Assembly: GCA_949284715.1 (NCBI GenBank)
Contig: CASDWH010000007.1
Coordinates: 21,381 to 85,380, forward strand
Direction of reading: 5' to 3'
Source: an uncultured bacterium
GTDB taxonomy: Bacteria; Cyanobacteriota; Vampirovibrionia; Gastranaerophilales; Gastranaerophilaceae
Length of the DNA: 64,000 nucleotides
A model generated the notes under the pieces. The model did not search any database. It was given only the letters and a program-made list of their open reading frames with translations, and was not told where the DNA came from. Positions within the stretch are counted from its first letter, which is position 1, and the number at the start of each line of letters is the position of its first letter. The translations under genes and the position numbers were made by a program. Below are positions 25,812-34,179 of this stretch, one piece after another.

Positions 25812-26660
25812 TTATGCCATATCAAGGCGTTTTTTTTCATTAATAAGAGTATCCCAAATCCATTCAGGAACAAAATTTTTACCTAATATTATCTGTCCGT
25901 TCATAATATTCGGAGCATGAAAATCAGAACCGCCGGTAACGATAAGCCCCAGTTCTTCCGCCATTGATGAAAAATATTCAACAATTGCAGGAGAATGTTT
26001 CCTATGGTATGCCTCTATTCCTCTTAAACCATAATTCATAAGCTCTTTGATAAGCTTGTCTGCTATATCAATATCGTAAGGGTGTGCTATAACAGGAACG
26101 CCCCCGCTGTCATAAATTATTTCTACAGCATCGAACGGAGAAACTGTTTTACGTTCTACGTATACCGGAGAATCCTTATGAATATATTTATTATAAGCCT
26201 CAATAACGCCTCCGGTGCCGCCTGCATTGGTAATCGCTTTAGCAATATGCGGACGTCCGATACTGCCGCCTTCTGCTACCATTTTTTTTATATCCTCTAA
26301 CGATATTTTAATACCTGCTTTTTTGTTAAGAAGTCTTATTATTTCCTTTGTTTGTTTTAGCCTTGCATGCTGTTGGGTTTTCAGCATAGAAATAAAATCA
26401 GGCTTTGTCACATCAGGAAAATACCCTAATATATGGACTTCATAGTCCTTATACAGTGTATTTACTTCTATTCCCGGAATTATTTTAAGGTTAATATTAT
26501 TTTCTTCTATATACTTTTTAGCAACATTATAAGATAAAACATTATCATGATCCGTAAGTGCGATAGCCTCAAGGCCCGCATCAACAGCCAAATCTACAAT
26601 TTTTTCCGGAGAAAAAACACCATCGGAATAATATGTATGAATATGGAAATCAGCTTTCAT
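25812..26660 (-). CDS. PHP-domain phosphoesterase (TrpH/YciV-like)
   Basis: A 282-residue PHP-domain protein. It shows the trinuclear-metal ligands of the family: ADFHIHTYYSDG, ALTDHDN, IPGIEVNT, VPVIAHPYD and GGSDFHAPN. The family includes 3',5'-nucleotide phosphatases and the 5'-3' exonuclease RNase AM, so an RNA- or nucleotide-cleaving role is likely, and the nearby RNase Y and YmdB genes agree with this. I chose the ATG at 26660, which overlaps the end of ymdB by 11 nt and has GGCGG upstream. Confidence 0.88.
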   Translation of the reverse strand: MKADFHIHTYYSDGVFSPEKIVDLAVDAGLEAIALTDHDNVLSYNVAKKYIEENNINLKIIPGIEVNTLYKDYEVHILGYFPDVTKPDFISMLKTQQHARLKQTKEIIRLLNKKAGIKISLEDIKKMVAEGGSIGRPHIAKAITNAGGTGGVIEAYNKYIHKDSPVYVERKTVSPFDAVEIIYDSGGVPVIAHPYDIDIADKLIKELMNYGLRGIEAYHRKHSPAIVEYFSSMAEELGLIVTGGSDFHAPNIMNGQIILGKNFVPEWIWDTLINEKKRLDMA

Positions 26661-27495
26661 AAACACCGCCTGATTCCGCAACAGAGCATACAGAGTCATC
26701 TGTTTTATTATAACAAACATTTATTCTTTTTATAGCAACTGTTTCAGAGTCGTTAAATACAGCCTCAATTGCATTAATCCGCATTAAGTCCTCCGGAGCT
26801 ACTTCATATCTTACAGGATACGCAGCAAGGAAACGTTTTATAGAAGTTTCATAGTCCATACCTATAACACCGCTCACACTCCCGCAAAACCCGACATCTG
26901 TAATATATCCCATACCGTTTATTATTGTTTCATCAGCAGTCTGAACATGTGTATGGGTTCCGGCAAAAAGTGTCACACCGTGTTCGCTCAGGTATTTGCC
27001 AAGCGCAATTTTTTCAGCAGTCGCTTCAGCATGAAAATCAACTATAATATAATCAACCCAGGATTTTATTTCATTTATTTTTTCCGTTAGTATTTCCCAG
27101 GGAGAATTAACAGGAGGCATAAATACCTGTCCTAAAGCATTCAAAACCGCAATATTTTTACCTTTTCGTTCAAAAACGCGGCAGCCGGAGCCTAACGTAT
27201 TCTCAGGATAATTTAAAGGTCTGACCAGAACTTTATCTTCGTTTATATAATCAAAGATTTCCTTTTTATCCCAAATATGATTACCGGCAGTAAAACAATC
27301 TATTCCGCAGGAGAGTAATTCATCATAATTCTTTTTGGTAAGTCCAAATCCATGAGATGCGTTCTCAACATTTGCAATAACAAAATCGGGTTTATCTATA
27401 GGACTCAGTACTGACAAATAATTTTGAACAGCAATCCTCCCCGGTCTGCCTGTTATATCACCAAAAAATAATATTTTAAACTTATTCTCCGACAT
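26650..27495 (-). CDS. ymdB: YmdB-family metallophosphoesterase
   Basis: A 281-residue calcineurin-like phosphodiesterase of the YmdB family, which in Bacillus hydrolyses 2',3'-cyclic nucleotides and affects biofilm and motility decisions. The dimetal ligands are all visible: FFGDITGRPGR, NVENASHG, GNHIWD, VDFHAEAT and GTHTHVQTAD. It follows rny by 4 nt, the same order as in Firmicutes, and overlaps the PHP gene. The start is an ATG 4 nt after the rny stop. Confidence 0.93.
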   Translation of the reverse strand: MSENKFKILFFGDITGRPGRIAVQNYLSVLSPIDKPDFVIANVENASHGFGLTKKNYDELLSCGIDCFTAGNHIWDKKEIFDYINEDKVLVRPLNYPENTLGSGCRVFERKGKNIAVLNALGQVFMPPVNSPWEILTEKINEIKSWVDYIIVDFHAEATAEKIALGKYLSEHGVTLFAGTHTHVQTADETIINGMGYITDVGFCGSVSGVIGMDYETSIKRFLAAYPVRYEVAPEDLMRINAIEAVFNDSETVAIKRINVCYNKTDDSVCSVAESGGVYES

Positions 27496-27499
27496 TGTT

Positions 27500-29017
27500 C
27501 TATTTTGCTATTTCTGTTGTCCTAAATTCTCTTACCACAGTGACTTTAATTTGTCCCGGATAATCCAGTTCATTTTCTATTTTATTTGCAATATCTCTTG
27601 CTAGTTTTTGAGAAGCAAGATCATCAAACATTTCTGACTGAACAATTACGCGGACTTCGCGGCCGGCCTGAACAGCAAACGACTGTTTAATACCTTCGTA
27701 ACTGTTAACTATTTCCTCTATTTTTTGTAAACGTTTAATATAAATTTCAAGAGTATCACGTCTTGCGCCCGGCCGGGATGCAGAAATAGCATCTGCAAGC
27801 TTTACCAGCACCGCTTCAACAGTGTTAGCCGTAACACCGTCGTGATGGGCTTCAATTGCATGAATAATTTCAGGCTTTTCGCCGTAGCGCTGTGCAAGCT
27901 CAACACCCAGTTCTATATGAGTGCCTTCCTGTGTTTGGTCAACCGCTTTTCCTATATCATGAAGAAGCCCTGCACGCTTTGCGACATAAACATTTGCGCC
28001 AAGTTCAGCAGCAAGCATGCCGGCTATATGACCAACTTCCAGCGAGTGTTTAAGCACATTCTGCCCGTAACTTGTACGATAATAGAGCCTGCCCAAGTTT
28101 TTTATTAATTCTTTATTCAAACCGATTATACCAACATCAAGAGCAGCATTTTCGCCTTCTTGCATTATCTTTTTATCAATTTCTTCTTTTGCCTTCTCAA
28201 CCATTTCTTCGATTCTGACGGGGTGAATACGACCGTCTTGAATAAGTTTTTCAAGCGCTAGTTTTGCGACCTCGCGTCTTACGGGATCAAAAGATGAAAG
28301 AACCACAGCTTCTGGAGTATCATCAATAATCAAATCAACCCCGGTTAATGTTTCAAGCGTTCTGATATTACGGCCTTCTCGCCCTATAATTCTTCCCTTC
28401 ATTTCATCATTTGGAAGCGATACAACCGAAACCGTTGATTCTACAACCTGTTCAATCATACATCTCTGCATAGTTGTAGAGAGAATTTCTTTTGACTTTT
28501 CAAGTGCAGATTCCCTTATTTTTGCTTCATTTTCTCTTATAAGCTGCATCTGTTCCTGTGCCAAATCGGTCTTTAACTGGTCTAAAAACATTTTCTTTGC
28601 TTCTTCTGCTGAAAGTCCGCTTATTCTTTCAAGTTCAGATGTTTGTTTTTGAATAATTTCAGCAAGAAAATCTTCTTTATCAATGATTTGATCTTTAAGT
28701 TTTTCTAATTCTACTTCTTTATCAGTAACTTCCTGTATTTTATTTTCCAGAAAATCTTCGCGTTTAATAAGCTTATTTTCAAGAGTTGCAAGTTCTCTTC
28801 TTCTTTCTCTTTCATCCTCTTTAATTTGCTCACTCTCCGCCTGAAGTGCTTCTTTTGCCTTTATCAGCGCTTCTTTATGGATTATCGCTTCTTTTTGGGC
28901 TAAGTCAGCTTTACTTTGTTCAGCCATTGCCGAAAGATTGTTGTACCTTACCTGCTGGATTACCACTAATGCCAGCAGTGCTATACATACAACCGCAGCT
29001 GTGATGGTCAATATCAT
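27500..29017 (-). CDS. rny: Ribonuclease Y
   Basis: RNase Y (505 residues), a membrane-anchored endoribonuclease that starts mRNA decay. In order: an N-terminal membrane helix ([16 protein letters not shown]), a long charged coiled coil to about residue 190, a KH domain ([20 protein letters not shown]) and an HD domain with LLHDIGKA and EAHHDG. Length and order match the family. It heads the rny-ymdB operon. AGGT-containing purine tracts precede the ATG. An inverted repeat lies in its promoter region. Confidence 0.96.
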   Translation of the reverse strand: MILTITAAVVCIALLALVVIQQVRYNNLSAMAEQSKADLAQKEAIIHKEALIKAKEALQAESEQIKEDERERRRELATLENKLIKREDFLENKIQEVTDKEVELEKLKDQIIDKEDFLAEIIQKQTSELERISGLSAEEAKKMFLDQLKTDLAQEQMQLIRENEAKIRESALEKSKEILSTTMQRCMIEQVVESTVSVVSLPNDEMKGRIIGREGRNIRTLETLTGVDLIIDDTPEAVVLSSFDPVRREVAKLALEKLIQDGRIHPVRIEEMVEKAKEEIDKKIMQEGENAALDVGIIGLNKELIKNLGRLYYRTSYGQNVLKHSLEVGHIAGMLAAELGANVYVAKRAGLLHDIGKAVDQTQEGTHIELGVELAQRYGEKPEIIHAIEAHHDGVTANTVEAVLVKLADAISASRPGARRDTLEIYIKRLQKIEEIVNSYEGIKQSFAVQAGREVRVIVQSEMFDDLASQKLARDIANKIENELDYPGQIKVTVVREFRTTEIAK

Positions 29018-29049
29018 ACCTGCACCTTGTCCTTTTCTATTCTTTTTTA

Positions 29050-29055
29050 TCTATA
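29050..29055 (-). promoter_or_regulatory. Possible -10 box of rny
   Basis: Minus-strand TATAGA about 33 nt upstream of the rny start. The -35 position would fall inside the inverted repeat at 29064-29086. Confidence 0.4.
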
Positions 29056-29063
29056 CGCAACTA

Positions 29064-29086
29064 TTCGGTACATATAACCTACCGAA
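29064..29086. promoter_or_regulatory. Inverted repeat upstream of rny
   Basis: TTCGGTA (29064-29070) and TACCGAA (29080-29086) form a perfect 7-bp inverted repeat with 9 nt between the arms. It overlaps the expected -35 area of rny and lies about 120 bp upstream of the divergent mlaE promoter. It could be a repressor site or an mRNA hairpin. Confidence 0.45.
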
Positions 29087-29204
29087 ATATTATTTAAATT
29101 TTTTAAACAATTTCATCGCATATATTTATCAAAAAAATTTTCTACTACATCTGTTTTAATAATATCATGCAAAATCTATTTTGTATAGGATAAAATTATT
29201 TTTT

Positions 29205-29213
29205 TGATATAAT
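29205..29213 (+). promoter_or_regulatory. Extended -10 promoter of mlaE, leaderless start
   Basis: TGA-TATAAT at 29205-29213, then exactly 6 nt (AACAGT) and the mlaE ATG. There is no Shine-Dalgarno sequence. Confidence 0.75.
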
Positions 29214-29219
29214 AACAGT

Positions 29220-30023
29220 ATGGAGCGCTTTTATTTTAAGAATACTTTCAGCTATAAAATTCTATTGGTTCTTCAGGAGTATTTAACAGTATTTCTTACC
29301 ACTCTCGGACAAATAGTTATAATGATGGGGCGCGTGTTTAAGCGCATTATAAAATTAGATGTAGATATTAAAGAACTAATTTACCAATGCGCAAGATTTG
29401 GCGTGAGTTCTCTGCCAATAACATTATCAATTGTAGGAATGTCCTCTATTATTGTTGCAACTCAGGTTGCAGGTGAAATGATTAAACAGGGGGGAGGGAA
29501 TTATGTCGGAATGTTTGTTTCACTTCTGCTGGTCAGGGAAGAAGCTGTTATCATGTCAGGATTTGCAATAATTTATATGATTGGCTCCTCGCTTGCATCA
29601 GAAATAGCTACAATGAAAGTTACTGATCAAATAAATGCAATGCGGGTTCTTAAAGTTGACCCTATAAGATATTTATTTGTTCCAAGAATATTATCGGGGA
29701 TTATAATGATGCCTCTTGTTGTAATTGTTGCAACACTGTTTGGCATAATAGGCGGAGCTGTATCTTCCAACTTATCCAGCGGACTGTCTTACCGCGCATT
29801 CTTTGACTCGGTATGGTTTGGCCTGTACGTTAGAGATATGTACATAAGTATTTTTAAAGCAGCAGTATTCGGTTTTGTTATTGCTCTAATAAGCTGTACT
29901 GCCGGTTATTATGCAAGCGGGGGCGCCAAAGGGGTTGGTGATGCGACAACAAAAGCCGTTGTATGGTCATTTATTGCTATTGTTTTTATAGATATGATTT
30001 TTGCAATTGCGTTTTTCTTTTAA
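29220..30023 (+). CDS. mlaE: MlaE-type lipid ABC transporter permease
   Basis: A 267-residue inner-membrane permease of the MlaE/TGD1 family, which moves phospholipids between inner and outer membranes with MlaF and MlaD. Five or so hydrophobic segments, an N-terminal amphipathic helix, and conserved stretches (PITLSIVGMSSIIVATQVAGEM region, GSSLASEIATMKVTDQINAM and RILSGIIMMPLVV) identify it. It starts the mlaEFD operon. The ATG lies 6 nt after an extended -10 box. Confidence 0.94.
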   Translation: MERFYFKNTFSYKILLVLQEYLTVFLTTLGQIVIMMGRVFKRIIKLDVDIKELIYQCARFGVSSLPITLSIVGMSSIIVATQVAGEMIKQGGGNYVGMFVSLLLVREEAVIMSGFAIIYMIGSSLASEIATMKVTDQINAMRVLKVDPIRYLFVPRILSGIIMMPLVVIVATLFGIIGGAVSSNLSSGLSYRAFFDSVWFGLYVRDMYISIFKAAVFGFVIALISCTAGYYASGGAKGVGDATTKAVVWSFIAIVFIDMIFAIAFFF

Positions 30024-30035
30024 AAGGTGAAAATA

Positions 30036-30755
30036 ATGGGAATACAGGTTAAAAATTTAGTAAAAGAATTTGATAACAAAAAAGTAATTGACGATATTTC
30101 ATTTAGTGTAAATGACGGTGAAATTCTTGCTATAGTGGGATTCAGCGGCTCAGGCAAAAGTACTGTTTTAAAACTTATAAGCGGACTTCTTACACAGGAT
30201 TCGGGTGAAATTATTACAACCGGTGACATTGCAATGGTATTCCAGTATTCAGCATTGTTTGATTCACTTAACGTTTTTGATAATATTTCTTTTGCGCTTG
30301 TTGAAAGGAAAGATTTGAGGAAAAAATATACACAGACCGATTTGGAAAGAGTAGTTAAGGAAAAGCTGGAACTCGTCGGCTTAAGCGGTATTGAAGATAA
30401 ATTTCCATCAGAACTTTCAGGCGGTATGCAAAAGCGCGTAAGCTTTGCGCGGGCAATCGTTACAGAGCCGCAAATAATTCTTTATGACGAACCGACAGCG
30501 GGACTTGACCCTATATCTTCAACCCTTATTGAGGATTATATAGTACGGCTTAAAAAGGAAACAAATGCGGCGTCAATTGTTGTAACCCACCAGATGTCAA
30601 CAATCAAGCGCACAGCAGACAAGGTAATAATGCTGTATAACGGTAAAATTGTTTTTGCTGGAACACCGGAAGAACTGCAAAGGGAAGAAACACCTTATAC
30701 AAAACAGTTTGTGAACGCATCACTGGACGGCCCGATGAAAATGTTTGCAGAATAA
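30036..30755 (+). CDS. mlaF: MlaF-type ABC transporter ATPase
   Basis: A 239-residue ABC ATPase that powers the MlaE permease. Walker A GFSGSGKSTV, signature LSGGMQKR, Walker B IILYDEPTAGLDP and the switch His in VTHQ are all present. I chose the ATG at 30036, which has AAAGGTG upstream, over an in-frame codon 9 nt earlier. It lies 12 nt after mlaE and precedes mlaD, matching the order seen in cyanobacteria and chloroplast homologues (TGD3). Confidence 0.94.
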   Translation: MGIQVKNLVKEFDNKKVIDDISFSVNDGEILAIVGFSGSGKSTVLKLISGLLTQDSGEIITTGDIAMVFQYSALFDSLNVFDNISFALVERKDLRKKYTQTDLERVVKEKLELVGLSGIEDKFPSELSGGMQKRVSFARAIVTEPQIILYDEPTAGLDPISSTLIEDYIVRLKKETNAASIVVTHQMSTIKRTADKVIMLYNGKIVFAGTPEELQREETPYTKQFVNASLDGPMKMFAE

Positions 30756-30787
30756 CGGTTTTTTGATACAATATGAGTGAGGGCAGA

Positions 30788-32149
30788 ATGAAGGTTTCAT
30801 CATCTATAAAAGTAGGAATATTAGCACTTGTCGCTTTAACAATATTTTTTATGACCATTCTCTGGGTTAAAGGCCGCTCTTTTTCCTCGGCTGAACGTAT
30901 TGAAATAAAGTTTAAAGATGTTAATGGTATGCGTCCCGGTTCCGGAGTGCAGATGATGGGATTCAGGGTCGGACAGGTAGAAGAAATTACACCTGTAGTC
31001 AATGGTTCGGAAAGCTATGTTAAGCTAAAATTTGTTATTACAAATCCAAATATTTCTATCCCAAGAGCTTCCGCTATTTCTATCCAGCAATCCGGACTTA
31101 TCGGCGAGCAATTTTTAGAAATAACCCCGCCAAACCACAGAACAATATTTCTTCCGGTTTTACAAAAAGAAGTGCTGCCGGCTGATGTACCTGTAGAAAT
31201 TAAGCTGGATGACAAATACTATGATGTAGGTGCCGTTAAAAAATCCCAAATCATTACTTCTCAGCTTGTTCCTCTAAAATTTAAAGAAAATATCAAAACA
31301 CCATATGCTTATAAAATAAGTTACGTTGTTGATTTGCCCGGATTAAGGCTTCCCGAATTTATGGCAGGCAAAATAGTTACCATAAACGGCAAAAAGAAAT
31401 TAAGAATTTTCCCCTGGGATAATGCACCTATTCCATATCCTACGGAAACATCGCCGTATACAGTTATTGAGCCGATGAGAATTGCTGATTTTATGGAACT
31501 TCAATACGAAGCGGCAGAAGGACTTACCGAAACAAACAGAATTATTAACGAGCTGTTTAATGATGCTATGGTTGCAGATCTTAAACAATCAGTAACCAAT
31601 TTCAAAGGTCTTACTGCGCAGGCGACATCAACATTAAGCAAAGCAGAAGCTTTAATAGAGTCCTCTCAAAAGGATTTAGATATTCTTACAGATATGATGG
31701 CTGATGTTTCTAACAACTTTAACAAACTGGCCGTCAATATCAACGGTATAATAGGCGACGAAAACTTTAAACCTGCGCTATACGATATGACAGAAGCTGT
31801 TACAAAATTATCAAACAGTGTTTCACCAATACTAAGTTCTGTTGACAGTAAAGCTTTTGCAAGCGACCTTAATGCTGTTATGCATAACCTGAACGAAATT
31901 TCTCAATCAGTAAATACTCTTACAAGCGATAAACAGGTTAAAGACAAAATAGTTACAAGTATTGATAATATAAATCTTGCACTTGCAAAACTCAATATCG
32001 CACTTGATTCCCTTAACAGCTGCTCTGAAGCCGGAGATAAAACAAATCTTGAACAGATAATTAATGATACATCTGTTTCTGTTTCCAATCTTAGAAAATT
32101 CTCGGAAAAATTAAATAAAAGATTTTTATTATTCAGACTAATGTTTTAA
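30788..32149 (+). CDS. mlaD: MlaD-type MCE-domain lipid transport protein
   Basis: A 453-residue periplasmic MCE protein anchored by one N-terminal helix (VGILALVALTIFFMTILWV). The MCE domain covers about residues 35-115 with the pattern GMRPGSGVQMMGFRVGQVEEI and IGEQFLEITPP. A long, largely helical tail follows (to residue 453), consistent with a tunnel spanning toward the outer membrane. I chose the ATG at 30788 because GAGGG lies just upstream. It completes the Mla operon. Confidence 0.92.
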   Translation: MKVSSSIKVGILALVALTIFFMTILWVKGRSFSSAERIEIKFKDVNGMRPGSGVQMMGFRVGQVEEITPVVNGSESYVKLKFVITNPNISIPRASAISIQQSGLIGEQFLEITPPNHRTIFLPVLQKEVLPADVPVEIKLDDKYYDVGAVKKSQIITSQLVPLKFKENIKTPYAYKISYVVDLPGLRLPEFMAGKIVTINGKKKLRIFPWDNAPIPYPTETSPYTVIEPMRIADFMELQYEAAEGLTETNRIINELFNDAMVADLKQSVTNFKGLTAQATSTLSKAEALIESSQKDLDILTDMMADVSNNFNKLAVNINGIIGDENFKPALYDMTEAVTKLSNSVSPILSSVDSKAFASDLNAVMHNLNEISQSVNTLTSDKQVKDKIVTSIDNINLALAKLNIALDSLNSCSEAGDKTNLEQIINDTSVSVSNLRKFSEKLNKRFLLFRLMF

Positions 32150-32158
32150 GGATTATTA

Positions 32159-32854
32159 ATGCAAAATAAAATTTCAATTATTATACCAACACTATTAAGA
32201 CGGGATGATATTCTAAATGCATGTATTAATGTACTGCTTAAAGACCCGGCAGTTGATGAAATCATTATTATAAATAACAATCCTAAAAAGACTTTTGAAT
32301 ATAATAATAAAATAGTAAAAATATTTAATCAGGAAGAAAACCTTTATGTAAATAAAAGCTGGAATAAAGGGATAAGCCTTATTAAAAATGAAATATTCGG
32401 ATTATTGAATGATGATATAGTTCCGTGCCATAATTTTTGTACACAAATTATAGAAAGCGGAATACTTGATAAACCGGATACCGGATTACTTGGTATGAAC
32501 CTGTCATTTATGCCTGATTTCGGAGTCGATGAAGACGAACTTGAAAATCCCGAAATACCAGAATTTGCAAAACTTGAATTTAAACCGCTTATAGATATTG
32601 ATACGCTGTCTGACTGGGGCTGCGCGATCTTGGGCCAAAAAGAAAATTATTATAATATTCCGGACTCATTAAAAATTGTACACGGAGATAACTATTTACT
32701 TTACAAAAACAAATCAAATAACAAACAAAATTACTCTATCTGCGGGCTGCCAGTCAAACATATCCACTCACTATCAGTTCGCAGCCGCGGGTTTGAGCAA
32801 ATATTGATGCAGGATTTAAAAAACTGGATGAGCATTCTTCCTGACATTTCTTAA
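32159..32854 (+). CDS. Family 2-like glycosyltransferase (GT-A fold)
   Basis: A 231-residue protein with a GT-A nucleotide-sugar-binding start (ISIIIPTLLRRDDILNACINVLL), IIIINNNPKKT, WNKGISLIKNEIFGLLNDDIVP (the DxD-like NDD site) and a later DWGCAILGQKENYYNIP acceptor region. It lacks membrane helices. Sugar donor and acceptor are unknown. AAGGA precedes the ATG, 9 nt after mlaD, so it may be co-transcribed with the Mla genes. A capsule, LPS or glycan role is inferred. Confidence 0.75.
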   Translation: MQNKISIIIPTLLRRDDILNACINVLLKDPAVDEIIIINNNPKKTFEYNNKIVKIFNQEENLYVNKSWNKGISLIKNEIFGLLNDDIVPCHNFCTQIIESGILDKPDTGLLGMNLSFMPDFGVDEDELENPEIPEFAKLEFKPLIDIDTLSDWGCAILGQKENYYNIPDSLKIVHGDNYLLYKNKSNNKQNYSICGLPVKHIHSLSVRSRGFEQILMQDLKNWMSILPDIS

Positions 32855-32861
32855 CATTCTA

Positions 32862-32889
32862 TTGCAATATATCATATTTAATATACTAT
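32862..32889 (+). promoter_or_regulatory. Promoter of the tandem paralogue pair
   Basis: TTGCAA at 32862-32867, a 16-bp spacer and TACTAT at 32884-32889, about 36 nt upstream of the first paralogue. Confidence 0.55.
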
Positions 32890-32925
32890 TAAGAATATAC
32901 GGGGTATGACTTAAGGAGTATATTA

Positions 32926-33525
32926 ATGAAGCTTTCTGCAACAAACAGAATTCCGCAGAATTTACAATTCAAAGGAGTAACACCAAATAAGTTAACCAAA
33001 ACAGCTTATTCAGCATTGTTCACACTCACACTGCTTTCCGGCGGAAATAAAATCATACAGGACACATTTACCAAAGAACAAAAAACAAAAACAGAACAGC
33101 CAGGGCAGTATAATTCCGTTAACAAAGCGCAGAGCGTATATACCGATATGTGGGGGCGAAGCTGGGTGCCATATTCTGAATATCAGGAACTTGAAGATAA
33201 AACCTATAATGCAGAAATAGAAAAAAACGAACTTGAATCAGAGTCTGATAGAATAAACGATTTGTACTATCAGACAGAAGATTACTATTTAAGACTAAAG
33301 GAAAAATACGAAACAATCCAAAAAGATTTAGAAACTCAGAGCATCCGTCAGGAATACCGTATAGACAAGATTAATGAAACAGAAGAAAATATTATCAAAA
33401 AATTAGACCGGCTGCTGGAATGCTTTTTTATGGGACTTTTTCCGGCATTTGCGCTTACTCTTGGAATAGGGACTATAAGGAAGCTGAATAAAATGGATGA
33501 TAAAAATAATTATTTAAGGAAATAA
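32926..33525 (+). CDS. Lineage-specific membrane/coiled-coil protein, tandem paralogue A
   Basis: A 199-residue protein I do not recognise. It has an N-terminal LQFKGVTPNK motif, a hydrophobic segment (about 25-40, AYSALFTLTLLSGG), a conserved GRSWVPYSEYQEL block near residues 83-95, a coiled coil to about 165 and a C-terminal membrane helix (CFFMGLFPAFALTLGI). It is clearly homologous to the next gene (shared PNK...AYSA.F.L.LLS, AQ..Y.D..G..WVPY..Y), so the pair arose by tandem duplication. AAGGAG precedes the ATG. Function unknown. Confidence 0.7.
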   Translation: MKLSATNRIPQNLQFKGVTPNKLTKTAYSALFTLTLLSGGNKIIQDTFTKEQKTKTEQPGQYNSVNKAQSVYTDMWGRSWVPYSEYQELEDKTYNAEIEKNELESESDRINDLYYQTEDYYLRLKEKYETIQKDLETQSIRQEYRIDKINETEENIIKKLDRLLECFFMGLFPAFALTLGIGTIRKLNKMDDKNNYLRK

Positions 33526-33533
33526 AGAGAAGT

Positions 33534-34127
33534 ATGAAAATATACCCGATAACCAATAATAAAAATTATACAGGACTGAAGCCGAATAAAACAATTAATG
33601 CAGCATATTCCGCTGTTTTTTCGCTCTCGCTTCTGTCTGCAATTGCAGGAGGGGCATCTTTAACAAAAGACACCTATACCCCGAAAAACACCGAAAAATC
33701 AGAACTTAGAACCTTAGATAAACCCGCTGTTATAAAGGCACAGACAATCTATAAAGACAGTTACGGAAACAGGTGGGTGCCATACGAGGATTATCGTCAA
33801 AAATACAGAGAATACGCAGGACATAAAGAATACATTGACATCTATAAAAGAAGAATCACTGAAGATACCGGAGAAATAAATAAATTTAATGGTGAAATAC
33901 AGGAGTTGAGCAGGTATATTAATGAGGCAGAGGAAGCTATGCCGCAGATAATTGCTAAAAGCGAAGAACTGAAACAAACTAAAGAAGATATTGAAGAATA
34001 TTATTCACTATTAGAAGATTCTAATCTGGAATTTGGAGCTATAGGAGTGGTATCCGGTATTTTGCTTGGCTTGATATCACGCGGGCTTTTCAATCTTTAT
34101 AATAATGTTACAAAACGTAAAAAATAA
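33534..34127 (+). CDS. Lineage-specific membrane/coiled-coil protein, tandem paralogue B
   Basis: A 197-residue homologue of the preceding gene, 8 nt downstream. It has NYTGLKPNK in place of the FKG motif, a hydrophobic segment at about 22-45, GNRWVPYEDYRQ near residues 82-93, a coiled coil and a C-terminal hydrophobic helix (IGVVSGILLGLISRGLF). The two paralogues share the ends and the WVPY block but differ in the coiled-coil segment. No known domain is recognised. It is followed by a terminator. Confidence 0.7.
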   Translation: MKIYPITNNKNYTGLKPNKTINAAYSAVFSLSLLSAIAGGASLTKDTYTPKNTEKSELRTLDKPAVIKAQTIYKDSYGNRWVPYEDYRQKYREYAGHKEYIDIYKRRITEDTGEINKFNGEIQELSRYINEAEEAMPQIIAKSEELKQTKEDIEEYYSLLEDSNLEFGAIGVVSGILLGLISRGLFNLYNNVTKRKK

Positions 34128-34148
34128 ATTGGGGTAATATATATCAAA

Positions 34149-34179
34149 GGGGCTATTTAAATAACGGCCCCATTTTTTT
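34149..34179. terminator. Terminator between paralogue B and typA
   Basis: GGGGC (34149-34153) with GCCCC (34167-34171), a 13-nt loop containing ATTTAAAT, and a T tract at 34173-34179. It lies between convergent genes. Confidence 0.75.
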
